NCBI GenBank assembly: GCA_030149965.1
Contig: JASLHB010000094.1
Location: 1 to 8,782, forward strand
Direction: 5' to 3'
Source: Wohlfahrtiimonas sp.
Lineage (GTDB): Bacteria; Pseudomonadota; Gammaproteobacteria; Cardiobacteriales; Wohlfahrtiimonadaceae
DNA: 8,782 nucleotides
The notes under the pieces: generated by a model
What the model saw: only the letters and a program-made list of their open reading frames with translations
Told to the model about the DNA's origin: nothing
Databases searched by the model: none
Part shown: piece by piece, positions 1-6,271 of the stretch
Numbering within the stretch: the first letter of the stretch is position 1
Layout of the letters: each line of letters begins with the position of its first letter
Position numbers and translations under genes: made by a program

Positions 1-1
1 T

Positions 2-40
2 TTTATAGCTACGCGCTCTATGGGCGAGTGGCTGAAATAG
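2..40 (+). CDS. Possible C-terminal end of an unidentified protein (5' part outside window)
   Basis: Reading from base 2, twelve sense codons (FIATRSMGEWLK) run to a TAG at 38-40. The frame starting at base 1 stays open to a TAA at 52-54, but it uses a poorer set of codons (CTC, CGA, ATA, GGG, AGA). A plus-strand gene ending here would fit with the terminator hairpin about 55 bases downstream. The fragment is too short to identify, and the edge could equally be non-coding. Confidence 0.3.
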   Translation, partial: FIATRSMGEWLK

Positions 41-96
41 GGAGAATATTTTAAGGTGATTTCACTGTCAATCGACACATAAAAAATAAGCAAAAA

Positions 97-119
97 AAAA
101 CCTAGCTAGGCTAGGTTTT
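97..119. terminator. Bidirectional rho-independent terminator downstream of tRNA-Asn
   Basis: A perfect 10-bp stem (97-106 with 110-119, core CCTAGC/GCTAGG) encloses the loop TAG. On the minus strand it lies 8 bases after the tRNA CCA end, and the A-run at 92-100 becomes a long U-tract there, so it is a good tRNA terminator. On the plus strand it is followed by a T-rich stretch, so it could also end a gene entering from the left edge. Confidence 0.85.
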
Positions 120-126
120 CTTAATT

Positions 127-203
127 TGGCTCCTCGACCTGGGCTCGAACCAGGGACCCCTTGATTAACAGTCAAGTGCTACTACCAACTGAGCTATCGA
201 GGA
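127..203 (-). tRNA. tRNA-Asn (anticodon GUU), CCA encoded
   Basis: Read on the minus strand this is a complete 77-base tRNA. The acceptor stem is TCCTCGA/TCGAGGA. The anticodon stem CTTGA/TCAAG holds loop CTGTTAA with anticodon GTT. The variable loop is GGGTC. The T arm is CCTGG-TTCGAGC-CCAGG, followed by discriminator G and an encoded CCA (plus-strand 127-129). The D arm is slightly irregular: GCTC faces TAGC, so one of four pairs is a C-U mismatch, and the D loop has one extra base compared with a typical GCTC/GAGC arm. All other stems are perfect, so it is probably functional. It is a single gene with its own promoter and terminator. I found no repeated copy of its 3' end that would mark an integrated element. 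Confidence 0.95.
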
Positions 204-216
204 ATTAAGGATTGGC

Positions 217-244
217 ATTATATATGCTGAGAGAAATTTGTCAA
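217..244 (-). promoter_or_regulatory. Sigma-70 promoter of tRNA-Asn
   Basis: On the minus strand a consensus -35 TTGACA (239-244) and a consensus -10 TATAAT (217-222) are separated by 16 bp. Transcription should begin near 210, a few bases before the mature tRNA 5' end at 203. The bases after the -10 (GCC) form a GC-rich discriminator, a feature known from stringently controlled stable-RNA promoters. That regulation is inferred here. Confidence 0.85.
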
Positions 245-368
245 ATATTTTTTTGTTAAATTTATTGTTTTATTTATATTTTAATTTATATCATTGATAT
301 ATAAGTAATATATTTATCATAATAATTTGGAGAAATTTAATTTTGAAGCACTCAATATATTTTGTAGG

Positions 369-386
369 TATGAATTTAAATTCACA
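369..386. promoter_or_regulatory. ARG-box-like operator (candidate ArgR site)
   Basis: The core TGAATTTAAATTCA (371-384) is a perfect 14-bp palindrome. With its flanks it fits every position of the 18-bp E. coli ARG-box consensus WNTGAATWWWWATTCANW. In E. coli, ArgR hexamers usually bind two boxes about 21 bp apart centre to centre. No convincing second box is visible at that distance, only an isolated ATTCA at 389-393. The site is about 230 bp upstream of the AbgT-type start codon and on the far side of the tRNA promoter, so the transporter is the likelier target. The sequence match is seen; binding by ArgR is inferred. Confidence 0.5.
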
Positions 387-456
387 GTATTCAATAAAAG
401 TGTTACTCATTTGTAACTGTAAAAATAATTTTTTAAGAAAATTACTCATATTCATG

Positions 457-493
457 AATTAGTTAGTTCTATTTAACTAATTGATAATTAGTT
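457..493. repeat. Inverted and direct repeat cluster upstream of the AbgT-type gene
   Basis: AATTAGTTA (457-465) and its exact complement TAACTAATT (474-482) form a 9-bp dyad with an 8-base spacer. A further direct copy of AATTAGTT lies at 486-493. The cluster sits 125-160 bp before the transporter start and could be an operator or a weak RNA hairpin. The low complexity of this AT-rich stretch limits confidence that it has a function. Confidence 0.4.
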
Positions 494-617
494 GTTTGTT
501 TTGGCTGTTTACTTTGTTTTTAATCAATTAATGAATATTATCATTCGAATAAAGAAGATAAATATGTAGCTTTTTAGTAATATTAGCGCGTTATTTATAA
601 AATAAAGGATATATAAC

Positions 618-2183
618 ATGGGTGAACAGCCGCAAATGCAAAATCAGCCAAAAGGGTTGGTTAATAAATTCCTGAACGGAGTCGAGTGGGTTGGTAATAA
701 ATTGCCAGCGCCAGCATTGTTATTTTTCTATTCAATGCTTTTGATCATGATTGTTTCTTTGCCATTATCGTATGTAGATTTTGCTTTCACCTTGACGAAT
801 TCAAGTGGTGAAACGGTTGTACAAACAGAGAAAGTTTATAATCTATTGTCAGGTGAAAAATTAATATATTTCATGACTGATTTTGTTCGCATATTTGTAA
901 CATTTGCACCATTGGGTGTTGTTGTTGTCGGTATGTTGGGGATTGGGATTGCAGAGCGTACTGGTTATGTAAACGTTGCACTACAAAAATTATTGAACGT
1001 TACACCTAAAAAATTATTAACACCGATGGTTCTATTTGTGGCGATGATCAGTCACTTTGCTGCGGATGCAGGCTACATCGTTGTTATTCCAATTGGTGCA
1101 ATTTTATTCTATGCGGCAGGTCGTCATCCTGTTGCAGGTATTGCAGCAGCATTCGCAGGTGTTTCAGCGGGTTTCTCTGCGAACATGATTCCTGCAACGA
1201 ATGATATTTTATTGCAAGGTATTACACAGTCAGCAGCGCGTATTGTAGATCCTGAATATACAGTGAATGTGTTATCTAACTGGGCATTTGGTAGTGCTTC
1301 AGTATTTTTCTTGATTGCTGTGGGTTGGTTTGTGACGGATAAAATCGTTGAGCCAAGATTGAATCGCACTAAAATTGATGATGATGCACAAGTAGAAGAA
1401 CATAAAGAAGTAACAGCGAAAGAAAGCCGCGCATTTTGGATCTCTTCATTGGTAATGTTTGCAATTTTGGCTGTATTTGTTATTTGGGCATATCCAACGG
1501 ATTCATTGTTAAGATCAGATGGTTCATTAACAAGCACAGGCGCACCATTGATGAAATCAATCGTTGCGATCATTTTCATCGTATTTATTATCCCTGGTAT
1601 CGTTTATGGTTATTTAGTGGGTTACTACAAGAAAGCTGACGATATCATTGCATCATTGACAGAAAACATGAAAGACATGAGCAGTTTCTTAATCATGATG
1701 TTCTTTTGTGCGTTCTTCATCGAAGCATTTACGCAATCTGGCTTAGGTCGCTTGATCGCATTAGCAGGTGCTGAAGCATTACAAAATATGAATGTTGGAC
1801 CAAAAACAACAGTTGTGATGGCAATCTTATTCATTGCATTCATTAACTTGTTCATTGGTTCAGCTTCTGCAAAATGGGTATTGTTATCACCAATCTTAGT
1901 GCCAATGTTGATGCATTTGGGCATTGCACCTGAATTGACACAAGCAGCATATCGCGTAGGTGATTCAACAACGAATATTATTTCACCGTTGATGACTTAC
2001 TTTGCGTTGGTTGTGGTTTATTGTCAGCGTTATATCAAAACAACAGGGATTGGTACATTGATCTCTATTATGATTCCTTACACAATTGCGTTCTTAATTT
2101 CATGGATCATTTTCTTATTGATTTGGTGGGGTTTAGGAATGCCATTAGGTATTGAAGGTCATTATCTTTATACGCCAGCATAA
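618..2183 (+). CDS. AbgT-family transporter (p-aminobenzoyl-glutamate transporter-like)
   Basis: This 521-residue inner-membrane protein has many hydrophobic segments and a length close to known AbgT-family members. An N-terminal stretch (about 15-45) reads KFLNGVEWVGNKLPAP before the first membrane segment. Conserved family patches are visible: GVSAGFSANMIPATND (181-196), SASAKW (415-420) and YRVGDSTTNIISP (445-457). The last two belong to the C-terminal substrate-binding half in the AbgT/YdaH/MtrF structures. A polar loop at about 240-270 splits the protein. E. coli AbgT imports p-aminobenzoyl-glutamate, while MtrF and YdaH have been reported to export sulfonamides, so direction and substrate cannot be read from sequence. 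The start at 618 has AAAGGAT (604-610) at good spacing. No abgA/abgB amidohydrolase genes are adjacent, and the gene stands alone in its transcription unit. Confidence 0.92.
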   Translation: MGEQPQMQNQPKGLVNKFLNGVEWVGNKLPAPALLFFYSMLLIMIVSLPLSYVDFAFTLTNSSGETVVQTEKVYNLLSGEKLIYFMTDFVRIFVTFAPLGVVVVGMLGIGIAERTGYVNVALQKLLNVTPKKLLTPMVLFVAMISHFAADAGYIVVIPIGAILFYAAGRHPVAGIAAAFAGVSAGFSANMIPATNDILLQGITQSAARIVDPEYTVNVLSNWAFGSASVFFLIAVGWFVTDKIVEPRLNRTKIDDDAQVEEHKEVTAKESRAFWISSLVMFAILAVFVIWAYPTDSLLRSDGSLTSTGAPLMKSIVAIIFIVFIIPGIVYGYLVGYYKKADDIIASLTENMKDMSSFLIMMFFCAFFIEAFTQSGLGRLIALAGAEALQNMNVGPKTTVVMAILFIAFINLFIGSASAKWVLLSPILVPMLMHLGIAPELTQAAYRVGDSTTNIISPLMTYFALVVVYCQRYIKTTGIGTLISIMIPYTIAFLISWIIFLLIWWGLGMPLGIEGHYLYTPA

Positions 2184-2220
2184 TTATTGAATACGCTAGC
2201 GCATTTATTATAAAGAATTA

Positions 2221-2260
2221 AAAAAGGTCATTGAGAGAAATCTTAATGACCTTTTTTTTA
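2221..2260. terminator. Bidirectional terminator between the AbgT-type gene and the DUF3108-like gene
   Basis: The arms 2221-2236 and 2241-2256 form a 16-bp stem that includes one G-U pair, capped by a GAAA tetraloop (2237-2240). AAAAAGGTCATT on the left and AATGACCTTTTT on the right give a U-tract on the plus strand that extends to 2259. The A-run at 2221-2225 supplies a shorter U-tract on the minus strand. It lies 37 bases after the transporter stop and 30 bases beyond the stop of the opposing gene, so it should serve both. Confidence 0.9.
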
Positions 2261-2286
2261 TCTGAAACTTATCTGAGCTTTGAGTG

Positions 2287-2964
2287 CTAGATTTTTTTAA
2301 AGATCACTTTACGCAGATTCAATTCATAGCGCGTGCCCTTGTCGTAATACACAATCACGGAAGGAATGAAGTGAAGATTCTTAGCTAATCCTACTTCGAT
2401 TTGTTGATTACCTTCACCACCTTTGTAATACAGCGATGATTCTCTTTTCTGATTAATGAAATGGCTGCTATCTTTCACTTGCACCATCTGCGGCAATTCA
2501 TAAAGTTTTTTGCCATTTGTTGTATGCGTACCTTTCGCAGGTAAACCTTTATTGACAGTCATTTGCCACGCAACAGTGAATAAATCTTGTGTATTTGCGG
2601 GTAGTTTTGCTTGAGTACGGATTGGCAATTTACCATATGTAATATTATTGTTCGCGTAATCAAAAATCGATGATGAATAAACTTTACCATCTCGATAAGT
2701 GACATATTCAGTTGGTAATAACTGATTATTTTTAATGATGCCTTTTGTGGCAAAGCTCATTTTTTTGAATGGGATGGCAATGGTTGTGTCGATTTTATAA
2801 GTTTTATGATCATGAGAAAATTTCAATTTAGCAGGAATGCCATAAGGACCAGAATATTCTAATGTCATATCTTCATGTAAATCGAGCGCCAAACCAAAGT
2901 TTAGAATTAAAGCTGATGCAACCAAAGTGGGTTTCATGTATTTCATTGTTAATTTTATCTTCAT
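2287..2964 (-). CDS. Exported DUF3108-like protein of unknown function
   Basis: The protein is 225 residues from the first ATG. A Lys-rich n-region and hydrophobic segment (about 10-26, KPTLVASALILNFGLA) look like a Sec signal peptide with cleavage near residue 26. I see no lipobox Cys. The mature part has alternating polar and hydrophobic strands with YGIPAKLKF (41-49), a stretch ending LLPTEYVTYRDGKVYSSSIFDY (82-103, first residues LLPTEY) and a C-terminal strand pair near 190-220. This resembles DUF3108 proteins, which are beta-rich envelope proteins without an assigned activity; the family call is from memory of the pattern. The start is uncertain: ATGs at 2964, 2946 and 2937 all precede the signal peptide. 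The 2964 start has an SD-like AAGTGAT in the repeat arm just upstream. The gene is convergent with the transporter and divergent from argC, so it is its own unit. Confidence 0.75.
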   Translation of the reverse strand: MKIKLTMKYMKPTLVASALILNFGLALDLHEDMTLEYSGPYGIPAKLKFSHDHKTYKIDTTIAIPFKKMSFATKGIIKNNQLLPTEYVTYRDGKVYSSSIFDYANNNITYGKLPIRTQAKLPANTQDLFTVAWQMTVNKGLPAKGTHTTNGKKLYELPQMVQVKDSSHFINQKRESSLYYKGGEGNQQIEVGLAKNLHFIPSVIVYYDKGTRYELNLRKVIFKKI

Positions 2965-2966
2965 AA

Positions 2967-3027
2967 AAAATCACTTTTTCATCATATAACATTTTTAAAG
3001 TATGACTTTATTTAAAAAAGTGATTTT
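2967..3027. repeat. 13-bp perfect inverted repeat in the divergent spacer before argC
   Basis: AAAATCACTTTTT (2967-2979) and its exact complement AAAAAGTGATTTT (3015-3027) are separated by 35 bases, with arm centres 48 bp apart. The left arm ends two bases before the 2964 ATG of the minus-strand gene and contains that gene's only SD-like motif. A minus-strand transcript that includes both arms could fold and hide it. Alternatively the arms are paired protein-binding sites for the divergent promoters. Confidence 0.55.
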
Positions 3028-3052
3028 GCCTATTCTTTAACCTGAGATTACT

Positions 3053-3061
3053 TGCTACATT
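3053..3061 (+). promoter_or_regulatory. Candidate extended -10 promoter for argCJBD
   Basis: TACATT (3056-3061) is preceded by TG one base upstream (TGC, 3053-3055), which gives an extended -10 pattern. The sequence about 17 bp upstream (TTCTTT) is a poor -35. Initiation would fall near 3068, leaving a leader of about 17 bases that is just enough for the AAGGAGGA ribosome-binding site. TTATAA directly downstream is an alternative -10. No ARG box with both half sites is visible in this spacer. Confidence 0.3.
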
Positions 3062-3084
3062 ATAAAGTTCAAGGAGGAAAAATA

Positions 3085-4131
3085 ATGTCACAGAAAACAA
3101 TTTCAGTCGGAATCATTGGTGCTACAGGATATGCTGGGCAACAATTAGTTTGGTTATTGCATCAGCATCCTAATGTTGTTATTAATTTTGTCGCATCACA
3201 TAGTCATAGTGCTAAACAATTCTCGGAAGTTTACCGAAACTATGAATCATTTTTTGATAAGCGACTCATTAATCTCGAAGAAGTAGAAAGCCGATTACCA
3301 TCGATTGATTTGTTATTTTTGGCATTGCCACATGGATTGTCAGAACCATTAACGAAAAAAGCCGTTGAAGCTAGCGTCAAAGTGATCGATCTAGGTGCGG
3401 ATTTCCGTTTCGATGATGAAGAAGTTTTTGAGAAATGGTACAAAACTAAACACGAAGATCCAACGATCAATCAACAAGCTGTTTATGGAATGCCTGAGCT
3501 TTATCGCGAACAAATTAAAGATGCGAAAGTTGTGGCTTGCCCAGGTTGTTATCCAACATCTGCAATTTTAGGCGTTGCGCCATTATTGAAAACAGGATTG
3601 GTTAAGCCATCTGTGATTGTGGATGCTAAATCGGGCGTGAGTGGTGCAGGACGCAGTGAAAAAATTGAATTGTTATTTGCTGAATTGAATGAGAACTTCA
3701 AAGCTTATGGTTTATTTTCTCATCGTCATACACCAGAAATTTCACAAGAGATGTCTAAATTATTGCATCAAGAAGTGGACGTAACATTTACACCACATTT
3801 ATTGCCGATTAATCGTGGGATTCTATCAACAATTTATCTTGATTTGACTGAGAAAATGACAGAAGCAGAGGTTTATCAGCACTATATTGCAATGTATAAA
3901 GATGAGCCTTTTGTGCGTGTTGTGAATGAATTGCCACAAATTTCTCATGTGAAAAACAGTAATTTGTGTGAAGTGGGCATTCGTGTGGATGAAAAACGTC
4001 AAAAGGTGATTGTGGTTTCTGCAATAGATAATTTAATTAAAGGTGCAAGCGGACAAGCTGTGCAATGCATGAATTTGATGTTTGGTTTGCCTGAAGGCAC
4101 AGGCATACATCAATTGTCTATGTATATATAA
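3085..4131 (+). CDS. argC: N-acetyl-gamma-glutamyl-phosphate reductase
   Basis: ArgC performs the third step of ornithine synthesis, the NADPH-dependent reduction of N-acetylglutamyl-5-phosphate to N-acetylglutamate semialdehyde in the cytoplasm. The 348 residues match the usual length of the family. The dinucleotide-binding GIIGATGYAG lies at 9-18 and the catalytic cysteine is Cys155 in CPGCYPTSA (152-160). The FSHRHTPEI segment (211-219) contains the expected catalytic histidine, probably His215, and GASGQAVQ (320-327) is the C-terminal family signature. I chose the start at 3085, not the in-frame ATG at 3052, because a strong AAGGAGGA (3071-3078) lies at ideal spacing from 3085 and residues before it (LHYKVQGGKI) would be translated Shine-Dalgarno. 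It is the first gene of argCJBD, with argJ 23 bases downstream. No frameshift or missing active-site residue is seen. Confidence 0.97.
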   Translation: MSQKTISVGIIGATGYAGQQLVWLLHQHPNVVINFVASHSHSAKQFSEVYRNYESFFDKRLINLEEVESRLPSIDLLFLALPHGLSEPLTKKAVEASVKVIDLGADFRFDDEEVFEKWYKTKHEDPTINQQAVYGMPELYREQIKDAKVVACPGCYPTSAILGVAPLLKTGLVKPSVIVDAKSGVSGAGRSEKIELLFAELNENFKAYGLFSHRHTPEISQEMSKLLHQEVDVTFTPHLLPINRGILSTIYLDLTEKMTEAEVYQHYIAMYKDEPFVRVVNELPQISHVKNSNLCEVGIRVDEKRQKVIVVSAIDNLIKGASGQAVQCMNLMFGLPEGTGIHQLSMYI

Positions 4132-4154
4132 AATCTAAAGATAATGGATAAAAT

Positions 4155-5372
4155 ATGAAAATCATTAAGGATGGAAATGCAACATCTGCCAAAGGATTCT
4201 TGGCGGCAGGAGTTAAAGCAGGGATTAAAGCGAGTGGTAATCATGATATGGCGCTCATTTATTCTGAAGTACCAGCAGTTGCAGCAGGTGCATTCACGCG
4301 CAATGCGGTGCGTGCAGCACCTGTTACCTTGTCTGAGATTCATGTGAAGTCAGACAGTGTTCAAGCAATTATTGTGAACAGTGGGAATGCGAATGCATGT
4401 ACTGGCGACGAAGGTTATCGCAATGCTGAGAATATGTGTAAGTTAGTGGCAGGGCGATTGAACTTACAGCAAGGTGCTGTATTAGTCGCTTCCACAGGAA
4501 TTATTGGCGTGCAATTACCGATGGAAAAAGTTAACGTCGGAATTGGCCAAGTTGTTGATGCATTATCAACAGATGGCACAATCGCAACGAAAGCAATCAT
4601 GACAACTGATCTAACAGAGAAGAACGTTGCTGTCGAATTAGAAATTCGAGGTAAAACTGTGACGATTGGTGGGATTGCTAAAGGTTCAGGCATGATTCAC
4701 CCAAATATGGGCACGATGTTGGGGTTCATTACAACAGATATTGCGATTGAAAAATCATTGCTGCAACGCGCATTTTTAGCAAGTGTAGATGAAAGCTATA
4801 ACATGGTTTCTGTGGATGGAGATGTGAGCACCAACGATACGGCAATCATTTTAGCGAATGGTTTGGCTGGCAATGATGTGATCACATCTGAAACAGATGC
4901 AGGTTATGTGGAGTTTGTAGAAGCATTGCGTTTCATCAATCAAACTTTAGCAAAGAAAATTGCAGAAGATGGTGAAGGTGCAACAAAGCTCATTGAGACA
5001 AAAGTATTCGGTGCAAAAACTGTAGAAGATGCACGTAAAGTTGCAAAATCTGTGATTGGTTCAAGCTTAGTGAAAACGGCGATTTTTGGTGGCGATGCAA
5101 ACTGGGGCAGAATCTTATGCGCAGTTGGTTATTCATCAGCTGATTTAATCGTGAATAAGATTGAAATTTTTGTGAAGGGTAGCGATGCGAAGGTGCAGAT
5201 CGTTGCTAATGGTGCAGGGATTGCCTTTGATGCAGAATTGCTAGCGCAAATTTTTGCAGCTAAACAAGTGGATATTGAAATTTATCTACATAATGGTGAA
5301 GCTGTTGCAACAGCTTGGGGTTGTGATCTCTCTTATGATTACGTCAAAATTAATGCTGACTACACAACATAA
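4155..5372 (+). CDS. argJ: Glutamate N-acetyltransferase / ornithine acetyltransferase (ArgJ)
   Basis: ArgJ moves the acetyl group from N-acetylornithine to glutamate, releasing ornithine and regenerating N-acetylglutamate. Some members also use acetyl-CoA, and sequence alone does not settle mono- versus bifunctionality. The 405 residues cover the full family length. The self-cleavage site is in HPNMGTMLGF (182-191): Thr187 should become the nucleophile at the N-terminus of the beta chain. Gly186 stands where Ala is more common. Other family blocks are NSGNANACTG (75-84), STGIIG (113-118), DGDVSTNDT (221-229), EDGEGATKLI (271-280), GDANWGRI (313-320) and the C-terminal YDYVKINADYTT. The Shine-Dalgarno is weak (TGGA, 4145-4148). 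The gene lies 23 bases after argC and 8 bases before argB. Translational coupling may help offset the weak site. Confidence 0.97.
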   Translation: MKIIKDGNATSAKGFLAAGVKAGIKASGNHDMALIYSEVPAVAAGAFTRNAVRAAPVTLSEIHVKSDSVQAIIVNSGNANACTGDEGYRNAENMCKLVAGRLNLQQGAVLVASTGIIGVQLPMEKVNVGIGQVVDALSTDGTIATKAIMTTDLTEKNVAVELEIRGKTVTIGGIAKGSGMIHPNMGTMLGFITTDIAIEKSLLQRAFLASVDESYNMVSVDGDVSTNDTAIILANGLAGNDVITSETDAGYVEFVEALRFINQTLAKKIAEDGEGATKLIETKVFGAKTVEDARKVAKSVIGSSLVKTAIFGGDANWGRILCAVGYSSADLIVNKIEIFVKGSDAKVQIVANGAGIAFDAELLAQIFAAKQVDIEIYLHNGEAVATAWGCDLSYDYVKINADYTT

Positions 5373-5380
5373 GGCGAGAT

Positions 5381-6271
5381 ATGATTAGTAATCAAGATAA
5401 AGCAGCCTTTTTAATTGAGGCTCTACCATTCATTCGTCGTTATCATGGCAAAACAGTTGTCATTAAATATGGCGGCAGTGCGATGGTGGATAAGGCAATT
5501 CGTCAAGAGTTCATCAAAGACGTTGTGCTGATGAAGTACGTTGGGATTCATCCTGTGATCGTTCACGGTGGTGGCCCTGAAATCAATCAAATGCTTGAAC
5601 GCGTGAATAAAACCACGGAATTCATCGAAGGCTTACGCGTAAGCGATCAAGATACCGTTGAATTGGCTGAAATGGTATTGTCTGCAAAGATCAATAAAGG
5701 GATTGTTGCAGACATTCAGCGCCAAGGCGGAAAAGCGATTGGTTTAAGTGGTAAAGATGGCAACCTCATAACTGCTTGTAAAAAATTTGCGGATAAAAAT
5801 GGCGAGCAGATTGATATTGGTTTTGTGGGTGAAATCGAAAAGATTAATCCTGACATTATCTATACGATGTCAAAAGATAACTATATTCCTGTGATTTCCT
5901 CTATTGGCATGGATGAAGATGGTAATACTTACAATATCAATGCTGACTATGTTGCAGGTGCAATTGCTGCTGAGTTGAATGCATTTCGCCTGATCTTCTT
6001 AACAGACGTGGATGGCATCATGATGAACTTCCGTGATCCATCAACGCTGTTGAAAGAAGTGGATTATGAAGAAGTTCTGAAGCTGATTAAAGATGAAGTG
6101 ATTTCAGGTGGAATGTTGCCAAAAGTCAGAACATGTTTAGATGCCATTGATCGTGGTGTAAAAAATGTGATTATATTGAACGGCAAAACATTACACGCAA
6201 TTTTATTAGAGATCTTTACTGCCGAAGGTGCAGGTACATTGATCAAAGAAACTACAAAGGAAAATAACTGA
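5381..6271 (+). CDS. argB: Acetylglutamate kinase, arginine-sensitive type
   Basis: ArgB phosphorylates N-acetylglutamate with ATP, the second step of the pathway. The core shows VIKYGGSAM (27-35) with the phosphate-binding Lys29, VHGGGPEI (61-68), GLRVS (84-88), the NINADYVAGAIA block (185-196) and GGMLPKV (243-249). The protein has 296 residues, longer than the about 258-residue E. coli enzyme. It begins with a helix-like extension, AFLIEALPFIRRYHGK (9-24), resembling the N-terminal helix that links dimers into hexamers in arginine-inhibited kinases such as that of Pseudomonas aeruginosa. Feedback inhibition by arginine is therefore inferred. AAGGCGA (5371-5377) overlaps the argJ stop codon and serves as ribosome-binding site. 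The stop TGA shares its A with the argD ATG. Confidence 0.97.
   Translation: MISNQDKAAFLIEALPFIRRYHGKTVVIKYGGSAMVDKAIRQEFIKDVVLMKYVGIHPVIVHGGGPEINQMLERVNKTTEFIEGLRVSDQDTVELAEMVLSAKINKGIVADIQRQGGKAIGLSGKDGNLITACKKFADKNGEQIDIGFVGEIEKINPDIIYTMSKDNYIPVISSIGMDEDGNTYNINADYVAGAIAAELNAFRLIFLTDVDGIMMNFRDPSTLLKEVDYEEVLKLIKDEVISGGMLPKVRTCLDAIDRGVKNVIILNGKTLHAILLEIFTAEGAGTLIKETTKENN

Larger units (their letters stand above)
204..617. other. 414-bp AT-rich intergenic region between tRNA-Asn and the AbgT-type gene
   Basis: I see no credible gene in any frame. The region holds the tRNA promoter at its left end, a perfect ARG-box-like palindrome (369-386), a cluster of AATTAGTT-type inverted and direct repeats (457-493), a small dyad AATGA-N6-TCATT (530-545) and the ribosome-binding site of the transporter (604-610). 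A weak promoter candidate for the transporter is a -10-like TATTAT at 536-541 with TTGTTT 16 bp upstream (514-519). The -35 match is poor, so I do not list it separately. Confidence 0.6.

Noticed and set aside
530..550. Fur-box or second ARG-box reading of AATGAATATTATCATTCGAAT
   Set aside because: It has ARG half sites at the wrong spacing and only a moderate likeness to the Fur consensus. Base composition can explain it.
127..617. tRNA-linked integrated element or att site
   Set aside because: No integrase gene and no second copy of the tRNA 3' end are visible. The flanking genes are ordinary chromosomal ones.
1124..1924. Minus-strand open frames inside the transporter gene
   Set aside because: They lie antisense to a clear AbgT-family protein, have no ribosome-binding sites and show no recognisable protein features.
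3052..3084. Upstream in-frame ATG for argC at 3052
   Set aside because: The extra residues would be encoded by the Shine-Dalgarno region itself. AAGGAGGA at 3071-3078 is ideally placed for the ATG at 3085, where the usual ArgC N-terminus begins.
4110..4693. Minus-strand open frames across the argC-argJ junction and within argJ
   Set aside because: They are antisense to conserved ArgJ coding sequence, cysteine-rich or low-complexity, and without start signals.
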